Below, piece by piece: positions 34,061-41,964 of a stretch of DNA of 64,000 bases. The notes under the pieces are model-generated. The model searched no databases. It had not been told where the DNA came from and worked only from the letters and a program-made list of their open reading frames with translations. The stretch spans positions 1 through 64,000 of the forward strand of contig NZ_LQIS01000055.1 of assembly GCF_001499905.1 (NCBI RefSeq), given 5' to 3'. The position numbers were made by a program, and so were the translations under genes. The DNA comes from Mycobacterium sp. GA-1285 (GTDB lineage: Bacteria > Actinomycetota > Actinomycetes > Mycobacteriales > Mycobacteriaceae). Every line of letters begins with the position of its first letter. The first letter of the stretch is position 1.

Positions 34061-35358
34061 CAGGCATCACCCGATGCGACGTCGAACTCCAGGTGCAGTT
34101 CGGTCAGTCCGCGCAGGATGTAGGTCGGGATGTAGTTGTAGCGACGCTGCCCCGCGGGGCCGTGGTGGGCCTCGCTGATCCGAATGTCGGTGGTGCGGTC
34201 CAACAGTCGCTCGAGCCCGACGCGGGTCTCGGCCCGGGCCAGCGGCGCGCCGGGACAGCTGTGGATGCCGCGGCCGAACGCCAGGTGCTGTCGCGCGTTC
34301 TTGCGTTCCGGGTCGAAGTTGTCCGGATCCTCGAAGCGGCGCGGATCGCGGTTGGCGGCACCGTTGATCACCATCACGGTGCACCCGGCGCCGAGCGGCT
34401 GGTCCCCCACCGTCGTCGGCACCCGCGACAACCGGAAGTCGCCCTTGACCGGACTCTCGATGCGCAGGCACTCCTCGATGAAGTTCGGAAGCAGGCTGCG
34501 ATCGTCGCGCAGCCTGCGTTGGGTGTCGGGGCGGTCGCCGAGCACCTTCAGCGCGGTCGAAAGCAGCCGCACCGTGGTCTCCTGACCGGCGGAGAACACG
34601 TTGGTGGCGACCCGGACCACGTCGGCCACCTCCGGCACCGTGCCGTCGGGGAACGTCGCGGTCGCCAACCCGGTCAGCACGTCGTCACGCGGTTCGCGAC
34701 GACGGTCTTCGACGTACTCGGCGAACACCTCGTAGAGGTACTCCAGCGGCGTCTTGGTCAGAGTTTTCTCGGCGTTGCCCAGCCCGCCGCCGTGCGTGCC
34801 GCGGGCCAGCCGCTCGAGCAACTCGGGGCGGTCCTCGTCGGGCACCCCGAGCAGGTCGGCGATCACGCGCAGGGTGAACGGACCGGCGAAGCCGCTGATG
34901 AACTCGCCCTCACCCGGCGCGAGGAAGTCGTCGAGGATGTCGTCGGCGAGCTGCCACATCGCGTCCTCGTTCTCCTTGAGGCGCTTCGGGGTGATCAGCC
35001 GCATCAGCAGGGCCCGATGGTTGGTGTGCGTCGGCGGGTCGAGCGTCGGCAGCTGGTCGCTGAACGGGATCTCGTCGCGGTGTTCGACGATCAGGTCGGT
35101 GACATCGTCCCCTTCGAGCGGAACGGGAAAACCCGGGAACGGGCCGGTCACCGAGATGCACGACGAGAACGTCTCGGCGTCGTTGTAGACGTCGACGGCC
35201 TCCTGCCAGCCGGTCACCATCGTCACGCCGTAGTGGTCCTCACGGGCGACCGGGCACTTGTTACGCAGCGCCTCGTAAAACGGGTACGGGTCGTCGGTCA
35301 GACGTCCGTCCCGAAAGAAGTCGACCTTGGTCATGTCCTCGGTGAGGTCCTCGGTCAT
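34060..35358 (-). CDS. Cytochrome P450
   Basis: 432 residues. The heme loop FGRGIHSCPG places the ligand at Cys368; the I-helix region is FSAGQETTVRLL and the ExxR is EECLRIE. It resembles the P450 at 58580 along most of its length (start DPYPFYEALR, ITPKRLKENED, AHHGPAGQRRYNYIPTYILRGL near the end). It is coupled to the ferredoxin at 33869. The GAGAAC-GTG-ATTCTC palindrome lies 31 bases before the ATG, so it probably belongs to the same regulon as the operons at 5-20 kb. Confidence 0.93.
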   Translation of the reverse strand: MTEDLTEDMTKVDFFRDGRLTDDPYPFYEALRNKCPVAREDHYGVTMVTGWQEAVDVYNDAETFSSCISVTGPFPGFPVPLEGDDVTDLIVEHRDEIPFSDQLPTLDPPTHTNHRALLMRLITPKRLKENEDAMWQLADDILDDFLAPGEGEFISGFAGPFTLRVIADLLGVPDEDRPELLERLARGTHGGGLGNAEKTLTKTPLEYLYEVFAEYVEDRRREPRDDVLTGLATATFPDGTVPEVADVVRVATNVFSAGQETTVRLLSTALKVLGDRPDTQRRLRDDRSLLPNFIEECLRIESPVKGDFRLSRVPTTVGDQPLGAGCTVMVINGAANRDPRRFEDPDNFDPERKNARQHLAFGRGIHSCPGAPLARAETRVGLERLLDRTTDIRISEAHHGPAGQRRYNYIPTYILRGLTELHLEFDVASGDA

Positions 35359-35388
35359 GCGCCCTCCGTTTCGACGATCTCAAGAGAC

Positions 35389-35403
35389 GAGAACGTGATT
35401 CTC
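35389..35403. promoter_or_regulatory. Putative operator palindrome GAGAAC-N3-ATTCTC
   Basis: GAGAACGTGATTCTC, 31 bases before the P450 start at 35358, in a 137-base gap. It is one of the best copies of the motif also found at 20329 and 20451. Its position overlaps the expected promoter of the P450-ferredoxin unit. Confidence 0.65.
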
Positions 35404-35495
35404 ATATACGGGTATCAGATTTCCATAGTGGCCCGGCGCCGTCAATCGAACCGCCCGCAGGGGCGACTTCGGGTCCATCGCGAGCGGTGAATCAC

Positions 35496-36341
35496 TCATT
35501 GGATGGGCTCGTCGCCGAGCACCGTCGTGCGCAGCATCTCGCGCGGCGAGTCCGGGTCGTAGGGCGCGGCGCGGTGCAGCACCCCGTTGTTGTCCCAGAT
35601 CACGGTGTCGCCCACGGACCAGCGGTGGCTGTAGACCAGGTGCGGCTGGGTGGCGCGGTCGAGAAGCTCGGCCAGAAGCGCCCGGCCCTCGTCGAGGTCC
35701 AGGCCGACGATGTAGTCGGCCGAGGCGCCCAGCACCAGCGACTTGCGGCCACTGCGGTGCGTCCACACCAACGGGTGCTCGTGGGTCGGCCGCGACCGCC
35801 ACTTGGCCACCAGTTCGGGCGACGGGTCGGGAGTGACCCGGCGCTGCGACGCCTCGAGGGAATGCACCACGCGCATTGCCGCGAAGCGCTCCTTCTCCTC
35901 GTCGCTGAACGCCTCGTAGGCCGCATACGAATTCGCGAACTCCGTCTCGCCGCCGGTCTCGGCCACCTGCTTGGCTGACAGCACGGTCGCCTTCTGCGGG
36001 CACTCGTCGTTGGTGGGCGTGCATCCGTCGATGTGCCAGTCGAACGTCGCGCGAAGAAAGTCCGCCGAGGCGTTCTTCGACTTGTCGAGTGTCACGGGAT
36101 AGATGCCCGCGACCGGATGGTGGCCGTCCGACGAGTGGTCGATATCGCCGAGTCGCCGACAGAACGCCACCTGTGCCTCCGGGGTGAGCCCGAGGCCGGG
36201 AAACACCAGAACGCCGTTGTCCTCCAGCGCATCGAGGACCGCGGCGCCGAGCGCATCGTCGTTGGCCAGCGCCTCGGAGTCGAGACCGGTCACCTCCGCG
36301 CCGACCGACGCCGTCAGCTTGTTGATCGTCAAACCTGTCAT
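35496..36341 (-). CDS. TauD/TfdA-type Fe(II)/2-oxoglutarate dioxygenase
   Basis: 281 residues from the ATG at 36341, preceded by AAGGACC; longer readings start in unrelated upstream frame. The iron ligands are His and Asp in DWHIDGC near residue 105 and a late His in VLHRAAPYD near residue 255; the 2-oxoglutarate-binding Arg is in REMLRTTV. The family hydroxylates or cleaves small acids, sulfonates and phenoxyacids. It lies 14 bases after the small Rieske-partner gene, so it probably acts in the same oxygenase pathway. Confidence 0.9.
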   Translation of the reverse strand: MTGLTINKLTASVGAEVTGLDSEALANDDALGAAVLDALEDNGVLVFPGLGLTPEAQVAFCRRLGDIDHSSDGHHPVAGIYPVTLDKSKNASADFLRATFDWHIDGCTPTNDECPQKATVLSAKQVAETGGETEFANSYAAYEAFSDEEKERFAAMRVVHSLEASQRRVTPDPSPELVAKWRSRPTHEHPLVWTHRSGRKSLVLGASADYIVGLDLDEGRALLAELLDRATQPHLVYSHRWSVGDTVIWDNNGVLHRAAPYDPDSPREMLRTTVLGDEPIQ

Positions 36342-36355
36342 GGTGGTCCTTGTCG

Positions 36356-36685
36356 TCACGGCACCGGTGAACTGACGCGGTGCATCTCGGCGTCGGCCGA
36401 GTCGGCCGGCTTCTGCGTACCGAAGATCTCGACGGCCATCGACACCATGATCATCGAGTAGATGAGATGCAACAGGTTCAACGCGTCTTCGGGGAGGTCG
36501 TCGAGCGGGAACTTGTCGCAGTAGTCGATCGCTTCCTCGAAGCGCGGCGTGAACGCGTCGTAGAACTCCCGGATCTCCGGCATCGGTGTGGCCATCCGGG
36601 TCGCCCACCGCTCGGCTTCGGTTGGCAGGCACCACTTCTCGGCGAATTGTTCGAACTCCGCGAAGGCACTGGGTAGACGGGTCAT
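36356..36685 (-). CDS. Small Rieske-oxygenase-associated protein (unknown family)
   Basis: 109 residues from the ATG at 36685, two bases after the Rieske oxygenase stop. I know no family for it. It is clearly homologous to the protein at 41625: both share FYDA, EEAI, YCDKF, LDDLPED, LNL and YSMI in the same order, and each directly follows a Rieske oxygenase alpha subunit. The sequence is helical and acidic with no cysteine pair or signal. It is not the usual NTF2-like beta subunit. It may be a dedicated assembly or structural partner. Confidence 0.85.
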   Translation of the reverse strand: MTRLPSAFAEFEQFAEKWCLPTEAERWATRMATPMPEIREFYDAFTPRFEEAIDYCDKFPLDDLPEDALNLLHLIYSMIMVSMAVEIFGTQKPADSADAEMHRVSSPVP

Positions 36686-36687
36686 GG

Positions 36688-37959
36688 TCACACCCCCGCC
36701 GGTGTGCGCTCGGCTTTGTAGTCCTCGACCCACTTGACGGCCTCGTGGTGCAGGTGACGCACCAGGATCTCCTGGTCGCTGAGCGGGTATTCGTCGACTA
36801 TCGGCTCGTCAAGGCCGTACTCCAGCGCCGCCTGTGTGCCACCGAGCATCCCGGCGTCCTGCAACGCGAACTCCTTGAGCACCACCGAGGCGACCTCGTG
36901 CTCGATGCGCTCGCGCACGGTGCGTGCGGGGTGGAAGGCGTTGTACGCCTCGAACTTATGGGTGTTGTGGGACGTCGGCCAGTACCGGTACAGCAGGTAC
37001 CAGCCGTGGTAGATGAGAATCTCCAGGTTCGGGAAGATCTGGAAGTTGGTGATACCCCAGGGCTCGATGCGGCCGGGGTTCAGGCCGGCCGACTGATGCG
37101 TCTCCGGGGTGCGCCACGGTCCGACCAATCCGCTGCGCGTGATCCGTTCGACCGGATACATGTACTCCGGCGCGAGCAGCCAGCGGCGGGTGCCCGCCGT
37201 CGACACCAGCCGGTGCGGCCCGTCGATCTGAAAGTGCCCGCACTCGAAGGTCGCGTTCGGCTGTCGCACCGCACTCGGCACCTGCTGAGAGTGCAGCGAC
37301 GGCACATGGTAGTACTCCTGGAACGCGTCGGCGAAGATCTTCCAGTTGCTGTTGTTCTGTGCCTCGAATTCGTAACGCTCGGTCATCATTTCGAACGGAT
37401 AGTCGTCGAGCGCGGTGATCATCGGGCCGAGGAACTCGCGCAGGCTCCACCGCGGTTCGGGATCGAAGTTGATGAAGATGAACCCGTTCCAGACATCGCA
37501 GCACACCGGCTTGAGCCCGTACCGCTCGTGGTCGAGGCCGAAGAACTCCCCCTCCTGCTGCACGAACGTCAGATCACCCTTGAGGTCGTAACGCCATCCG
37601 TGGTACTTGCAGGTGAACTGCCGACACGTGCCCTTGACCTCCTCGTTGGGAAAGTCGTTCCACACCAACTTGTTTCCGCGATGGCGGCAGATGTTGTAGA
37701 AGGCGCGGATCTGCTGATCCCTGCCCCGAACCACGATCACCGACGTCTTGGCCGCGTCGATCTCCTTGGTCAGGTAGCTTCCGACGCGCGGCAGTTCCTC
37801 GACACGCGCGACGTTGAGCCACGCGCGTTTGAAGACCGCCTCGCGCTCGAGCTCGTAGAACTCCGGGGAGATCGAATCACGGAACGAGACGGGTCCGGTG
37901 CCCAGCTCCGGATAGTGCTCGGTCCAGCTCCCCTCGGCCGGCTTAGGCCACTTCGCCAT
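36688..37959 (-). CDS. Rieske non-heme iron oxygenase, alpha subunit
   Basis: 423 residues. The [2Fe-2S] ligands are CRHRG near residue 92 and CKYHGW near residue 117. The mononuclear iron motif is in ADAFQEYYHVPSLH near residue 225 (two His), with the bridging Asp just before, and a late Asp in ALQDAG near residue 365. It would add oxygen to an aromatic or alicyclic ring. It is a close relative of the protein at 41965 (shared start W-KP-EGSWTEHYPELGT). It is coupled to the 109-residue partner. No NTF2-like beta subunit is in the window. Confidence 0.93.
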   Translation of the reverse strand: MAKWPKPAEGSWTEHYPELGTGPVSFRDSISPEFYELEREAVFKRAWLNVARVEELPRVGSYLTKEIDAAKTSVIVVRGRDQQIRAFYNICRHRGNKLVWNDFPNEEVKGTCRQFTCKYHGWRYDLKGDLTFVQQEGEFFGLDHERYGLKPVCCDVWNGFIFINFDPEPRWSLREFLGPMITALDDYPFEMMTERYEFEAQNNSNWKIFADAFQEYYHVPSLHSQQVPSAVRQPNATFECGHFQIDGPHRLVSTAGTRRWLLAPEYMYPVERITRSGLVGPWRTPETHQSAGLNPGRIEPWGITNFQIFPNLEILIYHGWYLLYRYWPTSHNTHKFEAYNAFHPARTVRERIEHEVASVVLKEFALQDAGMLGGTQAALEYGLDEPIVDEYPLSDQEILVRHLHHEAVKWVEDYKAERTPAGV

Positions 37960-38004
37960 GGAAACCTCCGTGTCGTGGTTGGTGTGCGGAAAGCGGGCCG
38001 GTCA

Positions 38005-38748
38005 TCACAGCACCGACCCACCGTTGACGCCGAGGATCTGCCCGGTGATGAAACCGGCCTCCTCAGAACACAGGAAGCCCGCGGCCGCGGCGATGTCGTC
38101 ACCGGTGCCGAGATGACCGAGCGGGACGGTCGCGGCCATCTGCTCGTTCGACGGCAGGTGCCCGGCCTCCTGTCCGGCGTGCTGCATCGGTGTCTCGATG
38201 GCCGACGGCGGGATGTTGTTGACCGTGATGCCGGCCGGACCGTATTCGCGCGCAAGCGATTTGGTCAACGAGAGCAACGCACCCTTGGATGCGGCATAGT
38301 GCGCCATCCTGGGTGAGCCACGCTGCGCGCTGGACGACGAGATCATCACGATGCGCCCCCAACCCGCGTCGAGCATGTCGGGCACGGCCACCTGACAGCA
38401 GTGGAAGGTTCCGGTGAGGTTGACGTCGATCAGCCGCTGCCAAGCCTGCGGCGTGATGTCGGTGAACGCCGCCCAGTCCACCGTCCCGGCACTGGTGACC
38501 AGGATGTGCACCGGACCCAACTCGCTGCGCACCTTCGCGAACGCCTCCTCCACGGCCGCACGGTCGCTGACATCGGCGGCCACCGCCAGGGCCGTCACCC
38601 CGTCGGCACGCAACTCCTCGGCGACCCGTTGGGCCGCTTGACCGTGGAGGTCGAGCACGGCCACCTTGTGCCCGCGGCGACCGAGCTCACGGCACGTCGC
38701 CTCCCCCATACCCGAAGCGCCCCCGGTCACCACCGCGGTGCGGGCCAT
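38005..38748 (-). CDS. Short-chain dehydrogenase/reductase
   Basis: 247 residues from the ATG at 38748; an alternative ATG at 38769 overlaps the reductase gene. TGGASGMG near residue 8, the VTSAGTV block near residue 85 and the YAASK catalytic motif near residue 150 are classical SDR. The C-terminus ends GQILGVNGGS like the SDR at 5523, and the two share a similar middle region (IDVNL-GTFHC-Q), so they are paralogues. It could dehydrogenate a cis-diol or alcohol made by the Rieske oxygenase. Confidence 0.9.
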   Translation of the reverse strand: MARTAVVTGGASGMGEATCRELGRRGHKVAVLDLHGQAAQRVAEELRADGVTALAVAADVSDRAAVEEAFAKVRSELGPVHILVTSAGTVDWAAFTDITPQAWQRLIDVNLTGTFHCCQVAVPDMLDAGWGRIVMISSSSAQRGSPRMAHYAASKGALLSLTKSLAREYGPAGITVNNIPPSAIETPMQHAGQEAGHLPSNEQMAATVPLGHLGTGDDIAAAAGFLCSEEAGFITGQILGVNGGSVL

Positions 38749-38761
38749 CGCATCCGCCCCC

Positions 38762-39775
38762 TTACTCATAGACCACGTGGACAGTTCGGCTCGTCGGCAA
38801 CGACTGGCATGTCAGCACCCAGCCTTCGGCCACTTCGTCGTCGTCGAGCGCATCGTTGTTCAGCATCCGCGCGCTGCCCGACACGATCCGTGCCATACAC
38901 GTTCCGCACGAACCGGTCTCGCATGACGACGGCGCACGCAACCCCGCCACACGCGCGGTCTGCAGGAGCGTATTGCCCGACCGATAGGGCGCGGTGGTGG
39001 TCTTTCGATCCAGCTCGATGACCACTTCCTCGGTCTGCTCGGAGGTGGCTGCGGCCTCGCCGGGAACCGGCGCCACCGAGAACCGCTCGAGGTGGATCCG
39101 GTTGCGGGGCACACCCGTGTGCAGCAGTGTGTTCTCCACCGTATCCATGAACGGTCCGGGACCACAGATGTAGTAGTCGACGTCGCCGCACGCCGATGTG
39201 AACGCCTCGACCGCTTCGGGTTGTACGACGCCGGCTTCGTCGTCGAAGTGGTTGGTCACCGACAGGCGCTCGGGGTTGGCGGCGGCCAGCGCCGTGAGCG
39301 ACTCGCCGAAGATCACCGAGTCGCGGCTCCGGTTGGCGTAGAAGAGCCTGAGCCGCCGGTGCGAGTTCACCAGCGCGGACCCGAGCAGCGAGAAGATCGG
39401 CGTGATACCACTGCCACCGGCGAACGCGACGATGTCACGCTCGGTGTCACCGAGCAGAAATCGGCCGTCGGGCGGTGCGGCGTGGATCTCGCCGCCCACC
39501 TGCGCGGTGTCGTTGAGCCAGTTCGAGACCAGGCCACCCGGGTCACGCTTGACGGTGATCTGCAGATCGTTGCCGTTGTGCGGGAACGACGACATCGAGT
39601 AGCACCGTCGATGGTCATCTCCGTCGACCTTCACCTGCAGCGTCAGGAACTGGCCCGGCTTGTAGCGGAAGCGATCCGAGCAGTCCGCCGGAACATCGAG
39701 AACCAGCGACACGGCGTCGCTGGTCTCATGCACCACGCGTTTGATGCGCAGTGGGGCGAACTCGTCGTAGGACAT
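38762..39775 (-). CDS. Oxygenase reductase: FAD/NAD domain plus plant-type [2Fe-2S] domain
   Basis: 337 residues from the ATG at 39775 (a GTG at 39784 is possible). The order is FAD-binding RCYSMSS near residue 60, NAD-binding AGGSGITPIFSLLG near residue 118, and a C-terminal plant-type ferredoxin domain with CETGSCGTC near residue 290. This is the KshB-type reductase layout that feeds electrons to Rieske oxygenases. It probably serves both Rieske alpha subunits here. The conserved 20-base element at 39786 lies eleven bases before the start, suggesting direct repression. Confidence 0.93.
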   Translation of the reverse strand: MSYDEFAPLRIKRVVHETSDAVSLVLDVPADCSDRFRYKPGQFLTLQVKVDGDDHRRCYSMSSFPHNGNDLQITVKRDPGGLVSNWLNDTAQVGGEIHAAPPDGRFLLGDTERDIVAFAGGSGITPIFSLLGSALVNSHRRLRLFYANRSRDSVIFGESLTALAAANPERLSVTNHFDDEAGVVQPEAVEAFTSACGDVDYYICGPGPFMDTVENTLLHTGVPRNRIHLERFSVAPVPGEAAATSEQTEEVVIELDRKTTTAPYRSGNTLLQTARVAGLRAPSSCETGSCGTCMARIVSGSARMLNNDALDDDEVAEGWVLTCQSLPTSRTVHVVYE

Positions 39776-39785
39776 CGTCACCACA

Positions 39786-39805
39786 GTATCAAGTACTTGT
39801 GATTG
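39786..39805. promoter_or_regulatory. Putative operator, GTATCAASTACTTGYGATTG element
   Basis: The plus strand reads GTATCAAGTACTTGTGATTG, with the perfect palindrome CAAGTACTTG in the middle. It is directly before the oxygenase reductase start. A weaker second copy (TCAACCACTTGA) follows at 39809-39820. The same element is at 43304 (minus orientation) and, less exactly, at 50410. Confidence 0.7.
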
Positions 39806-39887
39806 ATCTCAACCACTTGACGATGCGGCTTGGTCCTGCGGTGACGTTGATCCGCAGCCACATCGGTTCCGGCAACGGCTGAGTCGA

Positions 39888-40400
39888 TCAGTCGCCGATG
39901 TGGTCGTCGGCCATCGTGTGCCCGGTGCCCTTCACGACCACCCGGGCCAGCAGGTCACGCAGCGTCTGCTGCTCTTCTTGCGTGAGGACACCGAACACGG
40001 CTTCGTGGGCGGCGATTGCGTCGCTGACGACCGCGCCGGCCACTTTCCGTCCTTCAGAAGTCAGGTAAACCTTCAGGATTCGCGCGTGTTGCGGATCGGG
40101 TTTTCGTTCGACCAGTCCGCGCTGCTCGAGAGCCTTGACGGCCAGTTGCACGCCTTGCGGGGTGATCAGCAACCGACGCGCGAGCTCGGCGCCGGACAAC
40201 CCCGGCTCGTTGGCGAGTTGACGCAACACACCGATCTGGGCGGTGCTGACGCCGTGCTGGCTGACCGCGTCATTGACCGCCGTGAGCGCGAAGTACCAGG
40301 CCTGTTTCAGATGCCACAGGATGTTGTCGCCGAGTTCCATGCCCAGTTCTGGGTTCGTCTGCCTAGCCACCGTCGCCGTTTCCTTCGCGCTTGTAGACAT
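39888..40400 (-). CDS. MarR-family transcriptional regulator
   Basis: 170 residues. A winged-helix core begins near residue 50: GVSTAQIGVLRQLANEPG, then the recognition region AELARRLLITPQGVQLAVKALEQRGLV, and the wing with DPQHARILKVYLT. It is in the middle of the Rieske gene set, its start overlapping the amidohydrolase gene by 38 bases. It is a plausible reader of the repeated 20-base element at 39786, 43304 and 50410, because it is the only regulator inside that operon; this has not been shown. Confidence 0.88.
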   Translation of the reverse strand: MSTSAKETATVARQTNPELGMELGDNILWHLKQAWYFALTAVNDAVSQHGVSTAQIGVLRQLANEPGLSGAELARRLLITPQGVQLAVKALEQRGLVERKPDPQHARILKVYLTSEGRKVAGAVVSDAIAAHEAVFGVLTQEEQQTLRDLLARVVVKGTGHTMADDHIGD

Positions 40401-41628
40401 GACCGTCCTTCATCACGAAGCGCACGTCGAGGGTGGTGGCGATGTCGCGGGACGGATCTCCGCGCACCGCGACGATGTCGGCGAGATATCCAGGCGCCAG
40501 GCGGCCCAGTTCCTCGTCGGCCTCGATCAACTCGGCACTGGTCACCGTGGCGGCGCGGATGGCCTGCATCGGTGTCATGCCCCGTTCCACGAGCGCACAC
40601 AGTTCCTTGGCGTTCTGCCCGTGCGGGATGGCCGGAGCATCGGTTCCGCAGGCGATGCGCACACCGGCCGCAATCGCCTTGGGCAGCATGGCCTGTGCGC
40701 GAGGGAAGACTTCTTCTGCCTTCTTGCGCAGCTCCGGCGCGATGCGATCGACCGCCATCGCCTGGGTCAGGTAGGTGGTCGAGACGAGGAACGTCCCGGT
40801 GTCCGCCATCATCTGGATGGTCTCGTCGCTGGCGAGGAATCCGTGCTCGATACAGTCGATTCCCGCCCTGATGCACGCACGAATCGCACTGTCCCCCACC
40901 GCATGCGCGGCCACCCGAACCCCTGCTCGGTGCGCCTCGTCGGCGATCGCGGCGAACTCCTCGTCGCTGTACTGCTGCGCGCCGGGGGCGGTGCTGTGCG
41001 ACATCACCCCGCCGGAAGCCGACACCTTGATCAATTTTGCGCCGTGGCGAACCTGGTAACGGACGCACGCGCGGACGTCGTCGACGCCGTTGGCGATGCC
41101 CTCGGCCACCGACAGCGGCATGATCCCCGGCGCCAGCCGCTGAAACACCGTCGGGTCGAGATGACCGCCATACGGGGTGACCGCATGCCCGGCAGGGTAG
41201 ATCCGCGGGCCGACGTGCCAACCCTGATCGATCGCCCGCTGCAACGCGACGTCGAGCAGGTAGCCGCCGGTCTTGACCATGAGGCCGAGGTTGCGCACGG
41301 TGGTGAAGCCGGCCTCCAGCGTGGTGCGGGCATTGACCGCCCCGCGCAGCGTGCGATACACCGGATCGTCCTGCACACCGTGCATCGGGCTGGGCAAGCC
41401 CTCGGGCCCGCCCGGTCCACCGATGAGGAGATTGAGTTCCATGTCCATCAGGCCCGGCAACAGCGTGACATCACCGAGGTCGATCTCGCTTGCCGAATCG
41501 AACTGCGACTGTGGTGGATTGACCGCGGCGATGCGGTTGCCCTCGACGACCACCACGGCAGGCGAGCGCACCTCACCGGCCTCGACGTCGGCCCAGCGCG
41601 CGGCGCGCAGGACAATGCGATTCGTCAC
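40363..41628 (-). CDS. Amidohydrolase with altered HxH motif
   Basis: 421 residues from the GTG at 41628, overlapping the small-partner stop. It has the imidazolonepropionase/prolidase-like layout: LLPGLMDMELNLLIGG near residue 62, LIKVSASGGVMS with Lys, VAAHAVG and IEHGF His residues, and CGTDAPAIPHG with the late Asp. The usual first motif is DxHxH; here both His positions are Glu and Asn (MELNL). Four other metal ligands are in place, so the protein may bind one metal. A role in hydrolysing a lactone or amide is inferred. Confidence 0.88.
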   Translation of the reverse strand: MTNRIVLRAARWADVEAGEVRSPAVVVVEGNRIAAVNPPQSQFDSASEIDLGDVTLLPGLMDMELNLLIGGPGGPEGLPSPMHGVQDDPVYRTLRGAVNARTTLEAGFTTVRNLGLMVKTGGYLLDVALQRAIDQGWHVGPRIYPAGHAVTPYGGHLDPTVFQRLAPGIMPLSVAEGIANGVDDVRACVRYQVRHGAKLIKVSASGGVMSHSTAPGAQQYSDEEFAAIADEAHRAGVRVAAHAVGDSAIRACIRAGIDCIEHGFLASDETIQMMADTGTFLVSTTYLTQAMAVDRIAPELRKKAEEVFPRAQAMLPKAIAAGVRIACGTDAPAIPHGQNAKELCALVERGMTPMQAIRAATVTSAELIEADEELGRLAPGYLADIVAVRGDPSRDIATTLDVRFVMKDGHVYKREGNGDGG

Positions 41629-41963
41629 GGAACCGGTTCGGACACGCAGTCGAGGCTCGTGGCACCCGAGTCGGGGACCTTCGGTTGCTTCCAGCACTCG
41701 ACCGGGAAGGAGACCTGAATCATCGAGTACAGCAGATGCATCAGGTTGAGGACGTCCTCGGGCAGGTCGTCCAACGAGAACTTGTCGCAATAGGCGATGG
41801 CCTCCTCGGCACGCGCGGTGATCGCGTCGTAGAAGGCTTGCATCTCGGTCATCGTCGAGGAGAGCCGCTTGGCATAGCGGTCGGCTTCCGAACCCAGGCA
41901 CCAGTCCGAAAACTCTTCGAGGTCCGCGAATTCGGGCGGCAGCTTGCTCGTGGCTGTCGTCAT
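41625..41963 (-). CDS. Small Rieske-oxygenase-associated protein (unknown family)
   Basis: 112 residues from the ATG at 41963, one base after the oxygenase stop; a GTG at 41972 would overlap it. It is homologous to the protein at 36356, with the same core (FYDA, EEAI, YCDKF, LDDLPED, LNL, YSMI) and the same place after a Rieske alpha subunit. The N-terminus (TTATSKLPPEF) and C-terminus differ. That both duplicated Rieske genes kept this partner suggests it is required. Family and activity are unknown. Confidence 0.85.
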   Translation of the reverse strand: MTTATSKLPPEFADLEEFSDWCLGSEADRYAKRLSSTMTEMQAFYDAITARAEEAIAYCDKFSLDDLPEDVLNLMHLLYSMIQVSFPVECWKQPKVPDSGATSLDCVSEPVP

Positions 41964-41964
41964 C

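Noticed and set aside
36586..38316. 576-codon plus-strand open frame opposite the Rieske oxygenase and SDR genes
   Set aside because: Mirror of the coding strand at high GC; many His/Arg/Pro, no family motifs, no ribosome site. The minus-strand genes explain the region.
40001..41901. N-terminal extension of the amidohydrolase beyond 41628
   Set aside because: It would cross the small-partner gene in another frame with Arg-rich sequence; the GTG at 41628 gives a GTGA coupling.
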